Positions 25,901 to 37,900 of a stretch of DNA of 64,000 bases are shown in pieces; the stretch's first letter is position 1; every line of letters begins with the position of its first letter. The notes under the pieces are model-generated. The model did no database searches, had not been told where the DNA came from, and saw only the letters and a list, made by a program, of their open reading frames with translations. Location of the stretch: the NCBI GenBank assembly GCA_943736015.1, contig OX031065.1, positions 627,501-691,500 on the forward strand, given 5' to 3'. This DNA is from Tridacna crocea. Taxonomy: Eukaryota > Mollusca > Bivalvia > Cardiida > Cardiidae. The translations under genes were made by a program, and so were the position numbers.

Positions 25901-28900
25901 AATCTGTGGTTTTAACAACCTTTCAGAAGGATGCCGTTGAAAACACCGAGGACAAACGAGAAATTTTCCACCATTCACACAAGGTCTTCAAAAGCGTCAT
26001 GTATATTTTGCAGATTCGTAAAATTAAGTGATTGGTTTACAACAAGTTAACTTGAATTTTATCGTAGAATATAATACTATAATTATCATCCATATATCTG
26101 CAATGCAAAGTGAAATTAACTCTTTACCACACAATCACAACTTTAAACGACCCTGAGAAAGAAGCCTTTTGAAAACATTGTGGGAAAAGGAGAAAATGCT
26201 GGTAACCAGCATTTTCTCCTTTTCCCACAATGTTTTCTACCCTTCATAAAACAAATTTCTACCCTTCATAAAACAAATTTCAAATTTTCAGTTACTTTTA
26301 TTTTATCGGCTGCAAATGCTTTCAATTTGGACCACCCTATAAATTTTTTTGTTTGGTAAAGAGTTAACTCTTTACCACACAAGGCAATTTTACACTGGTT
26401 CAGACTGAAAGCATTTGCAGACAAAAAAATAAATGTGACTGAAAAATTGAAATTTGGTTTGGGAAGGGTGGAAAAGATTGTGGGAAAAGCAGAAAAGGCA
26501 TATCAGCATTCTCACCTTTTCCCTACAATTTTTTCTATAGGCTCTTTCTGCCCGCTCGGGTGGCTCAGTGGTGAGCGTGTCGGACTCATGACCTGGAGGT
26601 TGTGAGTTCGATACCCGGTTGAGGCAAACTTTCTTTCCGGCATATTTTCGCCTCTCACCTCTGCTGTAGCATGTGAGAAAAGTAGTCGGTGGCTTTGGAA
26701 AGAAAGTAGTGTAAGTACCGGTGTGAGAAAGCCAGGAAACACATGTGCGTCACCAACCGCCATGATATGACCTTAGCTGTTAAAGTGGCGTTAAACCCCA
26801 ATACAACCAACCAACCAATAGGCTCTTTCTAAGGGTCGTTAAAAGTAGGGATTGTGTGGTAAAGAGTTAAGTCATACTTACATAAAGGTATCTTTGCTCT
26901 CATCAGCATAAAAAAGAGAATTATGGGCCTCCAAGTAACATGTGCGTCATAAAAAATTTATCTCCTACAGTGTGTTTTCATAACTCTTCGCTACACAATC
27001 CTGCGTTCTAACAGATCTGATGGAAAGAATGCTTGAAAACATTATGGAAAAATGAGAAAAATGCTTATAATCAGCATCTTTTCTTTTTTCCACAATGTTT
27101 TCTACCCTTTCACTAACAAAACCTTAATTTCATTAGCATTATGTTTTTTCAATTTGGACCAGCCTAATATTTTGCTATGTGGTAAAAAGTTAATCAGTAG
27201 AGAATTAACTCTTTTTACCAAACAATCCCTGGTTTTTACGACCATAAGATAGAAGCCCATTTTCTCCTTTACCTACAATGTTTTTTATCCTGCTTGAAAC
27301 AAATTTTTAATTTTTGAGTTATGTTTATTTTGTCGTTTGCAATTACTTTCAACTTGGACCAGTCTAAAATTTTGTCTCTTAGTAAAGGGTGAATCACAAT
27401 TGTGTTGGTTATACAAACAGTATAGATTAAGATCAGACTGGTACCATTAAGTTTCCTGAAAGAATTTCAGCAAAGCATGATATGATATCCACAAACATTG
27501 TCTGTACATCTGTGTGTGTGCGAGATTTCGTTTCTGAGACGAATTTCAATTGCGCAGGATCAAATCCCCAGCTTAACTCGTTACCAAACGACAATATTTT
27601 AGGGATGTCCACATCGAAAGCATTTGCACTCGACAAAATAAAGGTGACTAAAAAATTGAAATTTGTTCTCGGAAGGATAGAAAACACTGTGGGAAAAGGA
27701 AAAAATGCTGGTTGCATTTTCTCCTTTTCCCACAGTGTTTTCAAAAGGCCTCTTTCTCAAGGTCGTCAAAAGTAGGGATTGTGTGGTAACGGGTTAACTC
27801 TTTACCAAACAATCCCTGGTTTTTACAACCATGAGATAGAAGACCATTTTCTCCTTTACCTACAATGTTTTTTATCCTGCTTGAAACAAATTTTTAATTT
27901 TTGAGTTATGTTTGTCATTTGCAATAACTTTCAACAATGACCAGTCTAAAATTTTGTTTCTTAGTAAAGGGTTAATCACAATTTGTATTATTAGTTACAC
28001 AAACAGTATAGATTAAGATCAGACTGGTACCATTATATAATAATAATCTTTATTAGAGTCTCATTCATGTACAACAATATTTTATATTTCCTGAAAGAAT
28101 TTCAGCAAAGCATGATATCCACAAACATTGTCTGTACATCTGTGTATGTGCGAGATTTCGTTTCTGAGACGAATTTCAATTTGCGCTGGATCAAATCCCC
28201 AGCTTAACTCGTTACCAAACGACAATATTTTAGGGATGTCCAAATCGAAAGCATTTGCACACGACAAAATAAAGGTGACTGAAAAATTGAAATTTGTTTT
28301 CGGAAGGATAGAAAACACTGTGGGAAAAGGAGAAAATGCTGGTTACCAGCATTTTCTCCTTTTCCCACAGTGTTTTCAAAAGGCCTCTTTCTCAAGGTCG
28401 TCAAAAGTAGGGATTGTGTGGTAATGGGTTAACTCTTTACCAAACAATCCCTGGTTTTTACAACCATGAGATAGAAGCCCATTTTCTCCTTTACCTACAA
28501 TGTTTTTTATCCTGCTGGAAACAAATTTTTAATTTTTGAGCTATTTTTATTTTGTCATTTGCAATTATTTTCAACTTGGACCAGTCTAAAATTTTGTCTC
28601 TTAGTAAAGGGTAATCACAATTGTATTGGTTATACAAACAGTATAGATTAAGCTCAGACTGGTACCATTAAGTTTCCTGAAAGCATTTCAGCAAAGCATA
28701 ATATCCACAAACATTATACTTAACTTAGAAATATGCCTTATGAGGTAAAGGGTTAAATAAACCACATTTGTAAGTAATGAGGCACAATAAATGATCCACA
28801 GGGGTGAATAGACCCAGTGGGTTATTCATTGGGAGTGGGTTATTCATTGCGCCTCATAACTCACAAAGTAGTTTTTTAAGAAATAATCTTCTTTCTAGCG

Positions 28901-31900
28901 TGGTATATCGTTCAATAAACCACAGTTGTGAGTTACGAGGCACAATGAATAATCCACAAGGGCGATAGCCCGAGTGGGTTATTCATTGCGCCTCGTAACT
29001 CACAATGTGGTTTAGTGAACGATATACCTGGATAGAAAGAAGACTTTTTCGATTCTAACTTGGACAATTCTTAATGAAAGGAAAACAAGTTCAAACTAAG
29101 AGTAACAACGCGGATGAAGATTATGTTCCATGAATAACTCACTCATTGAATGACATCACTCTACATGGATTGTCGCAGATTTTACCACGTTTTCCTGTTT
29201 ATAGAACCAAAGTCGCGTGTCGTGTTAGAATGAACGATAAGCCATGATAGAAAGAAGATTACTTCAATTCTAACATGACAAATTCTTTAACCCATTACCA
29301 CACAGTCCCTACTTTTGATGCCCCTGAGAAAGAAGCCTTTAGAAAACACTGTGGGAAAAGGAGAAAATGCTGGTAACCAGCATTTTCTCCTTTTCCCACA
29401 ATGTTTTCTACCATTCACAGATCAATTTCAAATTTTCAGTCACTTTTATTTTGTCGTCTGCAAATGCTTTCAATTTGGACAAGCCTATAATATCGTCGTT
29501 TGGTAACGAGTTAAGGTGCCATCACACCATGACATTCTGGTCAACGTTCTCTGAGCATTTCAATCGTTCGATTTTTGAGCATTCTATAATGAGGATTTCA
29601 CATCTGGCGTGTTATTTACATGTGCCTAACGCATGATTAGCGTGTATCTAACATATGAGAAGCGTGTAACAGGGACCAAGTAAGATGCCTCTGATACCTC
29701 TATATGCATGGACTTTTGGGAAACGCTCATATGACGCTAATGGACGCCAAAAGGACGTTTGTTTCACTTTATTCACACGCTGCGTGCGCTAGGAGACGTT
29801 CAGCGGTCGTTGACAGGTTGCCAGTGAGTTGTTCACTGCAAAACAAACGATTAGTAACAACCAAGTAACGCTAGCATAACGACTGACTAGCGATAGCCGA
29901 ACGCGTACAATGCTCGATGAACGTTAGTAAAATGTTCCACAAAGTTCTTTGACGATTTTCAGCGTTTAAAATTAAACATTGAAGAAAGTTGGTGTCAGTG
30001 AGAACTTTGGTGCATGTTCAAAACTTTTTTTCCGGACCAGCGTTCTCCGCGATCACTGAAGATCACCAACGTTCACTAGCGTTCACACAACGCTCTTCTG
30101 GCGCTATCCAAGTGACCATTCATGACTAACAACGTTTACTTAAACGTCAGAAAACGTTGACCAGAACCAGAACGTCATGGTGTGACGGCTCCTTTATGAA
30201 AGGAAAACAAGTTCATATTTAGAGTAAAAAAGCGGATGAAGATTGAGTTCCATGGCACTCTTGTTCACTTTCTATTCTCTATTGAGAAACAAGTTCTTAC
30301 AACTTATACTAATCTCGCTCAATTCTGCTTCCTGGGAACTACACCAGTACTTGCGCCAAATGTGTGGGCCAATGAAAAATCCCAAAGTTGACACCCACTC
30401 CCGGGTATCGAATTCAGGACCCTTAGGTTAAAGAATGATATCACTCTACATGGAATGTCACAGATTTTACTACGCTTTCCTTTTACCATGTGTATAGAGC
30501 GGAATTCACGTGTCATGTCAGAGTTAATTCTGTACCAAATGACAAAATTTTAGACTGGTCCAAACTGAAAGCATTTGCAGACTACAAAATTGCCAAAATT
30601 GAAATTCTGTTCTGGGAGGGTAGAAAACCTTGTGGGAAAAGGAGAAAATGCCAGTTACCAGCATTTTCTCCTTTTCCCACAATGTTTTCAAAAGGCTTCT
30701 CTTTCAGGGCCGTGAAAACCATGGATTGTTTGGGAAAGGGCTAAAACAGCATAATACAGTCCGTACAATCTATCAGCGCATCTCTGCGTATTCATCAAAA
30801 CTGTATTTCTTGTTTTTTGATTGCCTTGAAAGTTTTATTGTTCAATGAAGAAGGGTGATAACGATCTCTCCAACTTTCTATCTAAATATCAGACTCCAAT
30901 CTTATATATCAGACGATTTAACTAGAGATAAGACTGTGAGTTTTTGCCAATTTTCTATAAATAACAGGCAACCATGCAAAGCGGACTTTCAACGACTGTG
31001 AAACAGTAGATTATTGAAAACATTATGAGAAAAGGAGAAAATGCTGGTAACCAGCATTTTCTTCTTCCCATAATTTTTTCCACATTCTCAAAGGCAACTT
31101 ACAAACTTACAGTCACATATTAAATTGATGTCTGTACATGTATATACTGTAATTATAATACTTTGGGTTAGGAAATTTTGTTGTTTGTAAAAGGGACAAC
31201 CTTGCCAAACAGGCTTATGTATTTATGATCCAAAGGAAGAGGACTTTTGATAACAATGTGGGTAAAGGGATAATCCTTTCTCAGACAACTTTTCAATTTT
31301 AATTTGTTGACTGCAAATACTTTCAATCTGGAGAGATCCATTTTACCCTTGCACAGAAATTCAGACTTTGAAAATTGAAAGCATTTGCAGATGACATAAT
31401 TTATGGAACTCAAAAATTGTTTTTTTTTTTTCAGGACATAAGAAAACACAGTGGAAGGAGGAGAAATTGCTGGTCACTAGCATTTTCTACTTTTCCACAC
31501 ACTGTTTTCGTAAGCCTTCTCTGTCAGGAGTGTTAAAGCTCTGGAATGTGCAACTTACGGTCAATGCTTTTGGATGACATGTAAAATCCAAGCCGCATTA
31601 GATTTAGGGGCCTGAAACCTAGAATGTTATAGTGCATAAGAACTTTAAGAAATATGAAATAAATCAATATTTCCAATTTTTTGTTAGTGTTGATTCAGGC
31701 ATAAATTTCATATTCAGGTTAATATGCAATAAATTTGGGGAAGAAAATTATTTAATGTAGTAGTAGATTTTTTATTTGTTGCATTAATACAGTAATAAAG
31801 TAAAACCTTTACTACCCAATACCATCTTTTAACTCTTTACCACACAACCCCCACTTTTAACGACCCTCAGAAAAAAGCCTTTTGAAAACATAGTGGGAAA

Positions 31901-34900
31901 AGGAGAAAAGGCTTGTTAGCAGCATTTTCTCCTTTTCCCACAATGATTTCTATCCTTTTAAAGACATATTTCTTCTTTGAGAAGCAAATTATTTGTCTTC
32001 TGTATATGCTTACAGTTTGGAAGAATCTATATTTTGTTGTTTGTTAATGAGTTAAAAGAATGTCAAGCTGCTCTTTAACACTTTAATGTTATGTTACCAA
32101 CTGTGTGTAAAAAGGTTTGTTGAAGCAGTGTGGCAAAAGGAAAAATTTATTATGCATCGTTTGAAGAGCAAGTACTTGCAATTTAACCCTTTACCAAACA
32201 ATCCCTGGATTTTGCAACCCAGAGGAAGAAGCCTTCTGAAAATATTGGAGAAAAAGGAGAAAATGCTGATAACCAGCATTTTCTCCTTTTCCCACAATGT
32301 TTTCCACTCTTCTAAAGTCAAGTTTCAATTTTTGAGTCAGGTTTGTTTTTTGCCATCTGCAAATGCTTTCAGTTTGGACATGTCTAAGATTTTATTCTTT
32401 GATAAGGGTATAAAAGGAGAAGTTTTGAAAAGATTGTGAGAAAAGGAGAAAAGTAAGCATTTTCTTCTATTTCCACAATGTTTTCTATCCTATCAATGAT
32501 GTGTTTTATAGGCCACCTTTGATAAATTATTTTTGCATCAAAATGCGCACAATTTGGACCAATCTAAAAATGTGATGTTGAGAAAAGTTAATTTTCTTAT
32601 TCATTAGGGGAAAGAGTTTGGCAATTTAACCCTTTGGCTGCTAAGTATGTCTTGCTGACCAAATGCAGGTAACCAGCACTTTCTCCTTTACCAACAATAT
32701 TGCTTTCTACTCTTCATGAAACAAATTTCAAATTTCTAGTCACTTTTCTTTTGTCATCTGCAAATGCTTTCGGTTTGAACAAGCCTAAAATATTGTCTTT
32801 TGGTAATGAGTTAAGGGACAAGATGTATCATTTCTTTGCATCTGATTTCAGGAAGAAAAAGTAGAATCACAGCAGATGAGAAAGTACAGTTACTGGCACT
32901 TATGTAGTTCCTGGAAACTCACCAAAAATGTCCTCATTCTCATGTATGGGTGGTAAGTCTGTTTGATCATTAATACTTCAACTCTCAAGGGTTCTCTCCC
33001 CTGTCTGAAGTCTTCAACTTGTTACCACACAATACCAAGTTATGACGCCTTTGAAGAAAAAGCCTTTTGAAAACATGGTGGGAAAAGGGGAAAATGCTGG
33101 TAACCAGCATTTTCTCCTTTCCCCGCAATGTTTTCTACCATTTCCAAAACAGATTTCATAATTATATTTAGCAATGTTAATTTTGTTGTCTGCAAATGCC
33201 TTGAATTTGGAACAGCCTGAAATTTTGTTGTTTGGTAAAGAGTGAACAATAACTTAGCTCCTTCTCATACATATGTATGGGTGATTAGTTGTTTGAAGCA
33301 TAATTACTTAACCCATTACCACACAATCTTCACTTTTGACGACCCTGAGAATGAAACCTTCACAAAACATTGTGGAAAAAGGACAATCATTTTATGCTGG
33401 TGACCAGCATTTTCTCTTTTCCATCAATGTTTTCAACCCTTCCTAACAGAAATTTCATTTTAAGGCACCTTTCTATTGTCTTCTGCTTATGCTTTCAATT
33501 TGGACTAGTCTAAGACATTGTTTCGTAAAGAGAAAAATTGGAAAGGGTTCTCTCTCCTGCTTAAAGCTATTTTTGTAGTTCTTGAAACTCATCAAAAATG
33601 TCCTTGCCTTCATTCATGTATGAGAGGTTAAATCTGTTGGAAGCATTATGACATAAACTGTCAAGGGCACTTGTCCCCTGCCTGAAATTGTTTTTAAACC
33701 AATCTGTAGCTCCTATAGAACTCACAAAAAATGTCTTTGTCCTCAAGTAAGGGAGGTAAGTCTGTTTAAGATTATGTAAACTGTCAAGGGCTCTCTCCCT
33801 TGACTGAAATCATTTTCAATACTACTCTAGGTATATTGCAGGGAGTTGTTTAATTAGCCGTGCCTTCCTGAAGCTGCTTTTACCAGTTTTAATCACTCAA
33901 CATTCTTCCAAAGCCATGGGCTGCTTTCCCACATAAACATTGAGGAAACCTTGTTCAGTGGTAATAAGAGTATGAATCCTGTAGCATTGATTGTCATCAA
34001 TCCTCTAAAGAAATTTGGCAGAAGCTGAGAATTAGATAGAAATAGCCTGTAGGAGCTGCTATTTACCTCTCTTGCCAAAATTAAGTGTTTACCACACAAT
34101 CGTGACTTTAAACCACGCTGAGAAAGAAGCCTTCTGAAAACATGGAGGCAAAAGGAGAGAATGCTGGTTACCAGCATTTTCTCCTTTTCCTGAAACATCG
34201 TCTTCTATTTCCAATCCCTATTTCAAATTTTCAGTCACTTTCATTTTTATTTTTTCATCTGCAGAAGCTTTCAATTTCAATTTTGAAATCTAAATCAATC
34301 CCTCTATCTGGAGCCCTGGAAATAGAATTAAGTTTTACAGTGAAATCCAGCTCATTTGTTACTTGTTACAATATTGTAGACCTAATGATTTATTATTTTT
34401 CATTTTTTATAATTCGCAGGTTTGTTGCCAGCATGGTTTATTACGGAATAAGTTTTAACACTCGAAACTTGGCAGGAAACATCTATGTTAATATCTGCAT
34501 ATCCGGAGCTGTGGAAATCCCGGCCCTACTGTTTGTCGTCTTTATCCACAATAAGTTAGGACGTCGACTAACCAATTCCATGTTGATGGGGCTGGCCGGC
34601 GTGTGCTGCTTTTCATTCCTAATTCTGGATCTTACAAGTATTGCTGTATTCTGTACATATATAAAAACTTTATAAGGAAGAAAGCTGACAGGCTTCTATT
34701 TAACTCTTGACCACACAATGACGACTTTTAATGACCCTGTGGAAGAAGCCTTTTGAAAAAGTTGTGGGAAAAGGAGAAAATGCTGGTAAACAGCATTTTC
34801 TTCTTTTCCCACAAAGTTTTCTATCCTATCAAAGCAAAACTACACTATTTGAGCCACTTTGAAATTGTCATCTGCAAATGCTTTGAAATTTGGATAGGTC

Positions 34901-37900
34901 CAAAGTTTTGCCGTGTGGTAAAGGATAAATCACTGCCTCCCGAACTAATTTCATAGCAGACATGGTTTAACTCATTACCAAACGACAAAATTTTAGGTTT
35001 ATCCAAATCGAAAGCATTTGCAGACGACAAAATAAAGGTGACTGAAAATTTGAAATATGTTTTGTGAAGGGTAGAAAACATTGTGGGAAAAGGAGAAAAT
35101 GCTGGTTACCAGCATTTTCTCCTTCTCCTACAATGTTTTCTAAAAACTTCTTTCTCAGGGTTGTCAAAAGTAGGGATTGTGTGGTAATGGGTTAAAACGT
35201 CCTTGTAGAAATTTGGTAATTTATAATGATGTACAAGATTTAACCCTGTACCATCTGACAAATTACATCAAATTGAAATTGAATAGCGCCAGTAAACAAA
35301 GAACAACTCTGACAAAATGTGAAACTTCTTTTACGTTCAGGAAACACAAACATGAAACTTAAGAGTAAATGCTGGACACTCACACAAGGGAGGCAAGAAA
35401 GGATTTCACATTAAAAACTGATATACAACTTCAACTAAATTAATACTGTATCATTTAGTGGCGTAGCTCTAACCCTATACCTAAAAAGAAAATGTTATAC
35501 CATCCAAATTGAAAGCATTGGAAGACGATTTTTTAAATGTGGATAAAATAGTTTATTTTTTCACCTTTTCTTTGTAAAGGTGAAAAACCTTATGGGAAAA
35601 ATAAGCTGTTTTTCAAGATCTTTTTTTTCCAAACTTTGTTTCTCTGTGGATCTCTTTCAGGAGTGTTAAGACACAGACTTGCTTGGCAAAGTTTCAATAC
35701 ATGAGTGCATATCTAAAAAGGTCACATTCTTTTTGTCTTCTGCAAAAGCTGTAAATTTGGACAAGTCTAAACCGTTGTTATTGGTTATGAGTCTATAGTA
35801 GGTTGACATAAAGCTGTAAGATTTCTTTCATAGACTCAGCAGTGTGTTTTAATTACAGATTCCTACAGCTGTAGCTTGGCTTATGTTATGGCCTTGTGTT
35901 TGTAGTGTGTCTGTGCGTGCATCCATGTGTGTGTGCATTGGTTAACTTTTATTTCAAACATCCTTTTCACTGAAATTACCCATCAAATTTCAATGAAAGA
36001 AGCCTAGCATGGTCCTCCTCAGAGTTCCTTGAAAGAATTAGATTCTTTCAAAACTCTGATTGTCATTGCATAAAAAAAATGAGAAAGATTGCAAATCTTT
36101 GAAAATCTTTTTGATGGAGCTATAAGACCCAAGGGTACCAAAATTTGGCATGTAGCTGTAGCTAATAAACCTCTATTAAGTTCCTTAAAATTATAGCTCT
36201 GGGAGTCAAAATTGACCCACCCTAGGGGTCACAAGTTTTTACATGGGCTTACATAGGAAACATTTTGAAAATTAAAAAATATACTAGAAACTTACGAAAT
36301 TTTCTTGTACCTAGTATAAGACCTACAGCTGCCAAATTTTGCATATAGCTTTATCTAATGGGCTTCTATAAAGAGTGCCCAAATTATAGCCCATGGGTCA
36401 AATTTGGCTCTGCCTCAAGGTTTCACAGTGTAAATAGGCTTACATTGGGAAAATTTAATAAAAAACACTTGTACCTGGGCACAAAGTCTAGGGCAACTAA
36501 ATTCTGAATGTAGCTTTATCTTGTAGACCTCTACCAAATTATATTTGGAGGGTCAAAATTGCCCATGCCCCAGAGATCACAAGCTTTACAGTACCATGTT
36601 CTGTGCAGCCTCCTGATGTTTATCTACACTGTCTGCTAAAGTAATTTAGTCCTTTTGCAGTCCCACAGACTGTTTGTTTTGCACAGTCTGATCTTAATCT
36701 AAACTGTTTTGTACATGTAAATAGTTAAATTTGGATCCAGTGCCGCATGGGTTTATTTCCTGTGACATTTCCAACCTAAACTCTTACCAAATGACAAAAT
36801 TTTAGACTGGACCAAATTGAAAGCATTTGCAGGTGACAAAATAAATATGTCTTAAAAATTGAAATTTGTTATTGGAAGGATAGAAAACATAGTGTGAAAA
36901 GGAGAAAATAATGGCTACTAGCATTTTCTCCCTTTCCAACATGTTATGAAAAGGCTTTTATCTTGGGGTCTTTATAACTTGGGATTGTATGGGAAAGGTT
37001 TAAAAGATGTCTTTAGTAGCTTTTAACTTTCAGAAACCAGCTTGAGGTCCTAATAACAGAAATGATAAGATAAAGTTTAGATTCCTTTTTGCATCTCAGG
37101 CATCTGCAAATATCATCATTATGTCTCTGTCAAATACTATTAATGTCTAGTAAAAAAGTCTCAAAACTGTTGTGCCCATGATGTTGTAGGATTATTTTAA
37201 CTCTTTACCACACAATCCCGACTTCTAACGACCCTGAGAAAGAAATCTTTTGAAAACATTCTGTCTGGTAACCAGCATTTTCTCCTTAACCAACAATGTT
37301 TTCTTCCCTTCCCCAAAACAAATTTCAATTTTTGAGTCACATTAATTTTGTCGTCTGCAAATGCTTCTAATTTGGACAAGTATAAAATTATGTTGTTTGG
37401 TAAAGAGTTAAACATACTTGTCACCCTTGAGAGCAAGGAAGATAAATAAGAAAAGCAAATGAGCAAAAGGAAAAAAACAACAACATGAAAAATATTTTGA
37501 AGAAAGAGCCAACTTTATATACTTATTGCAAACAATTATTTCAGCATGTGTTTTCAAAAGATATATACTGACATGAAAATGGATCTACATTATAATTATG
37601 TCAACTGTGTAATTTATTGATTTTTTTTGTTCACAGCTTTTTAAAGAAAACAAAAACTTTTTCAATTTGAAAAATGAGACAGTACAACAACACTTGTTTC
37701 AGTAATTCTTTGTGTCTGTTTCTTTAAAAATGCTGATTAATTACCACAATGTATTATATATTATATATTGTATAGCTTTTGGTTTAAGGTTTCAAAACAT
37801 TATGGTAGTAGGAGAAAGTACTTTCTGTAAGTATTTTCTTTTTGTACCAGAATGCTTTTAAAAGAGGTTTATCCCTAATGTGAAAAGAAAAATGTCCATA

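Larger units (their letters stand above)
27205..28705 (+). repeat. Tandem segmental duplication, two and a half units
   Basis: Units start at TTAA 27205, 27794 and 28429. Each has an L-first half-hairpin TH-MITE, then CAGTATAGATTAAG and CAGACTGGTACCATTA, then TTTCCTGAAAG and (units 1 and 2) an R-first TH-MITE. Unit 2 has about 50 extra bases at 28036-28086. Confidence 0.88.
29250..30522. mobile_element. PE unit 2, carrying three nested insertions
   Basis: Pieces of the 220-bp PE unit are separated by a TH-MITE (29287-29514), a TIR element (29515-30191) and a tRNA-like insert (about 30256-30437). The flanking pieces align with 29030-29250. Confidence 0.6.

Noticed and set aside
26550-26635. 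Functional tRNA gene
   Set aside because: A and B boxes are present, but no cloverleaf acceptor stem closes. The sequence continues into a SINE body with target duplication.
34142-34419. Upstream extension of the exon frame at 34420
   Set aside because: It is a decayed TH-MITE; the acceptor AATTCGCAG and the phase match place the exon start at 34420.
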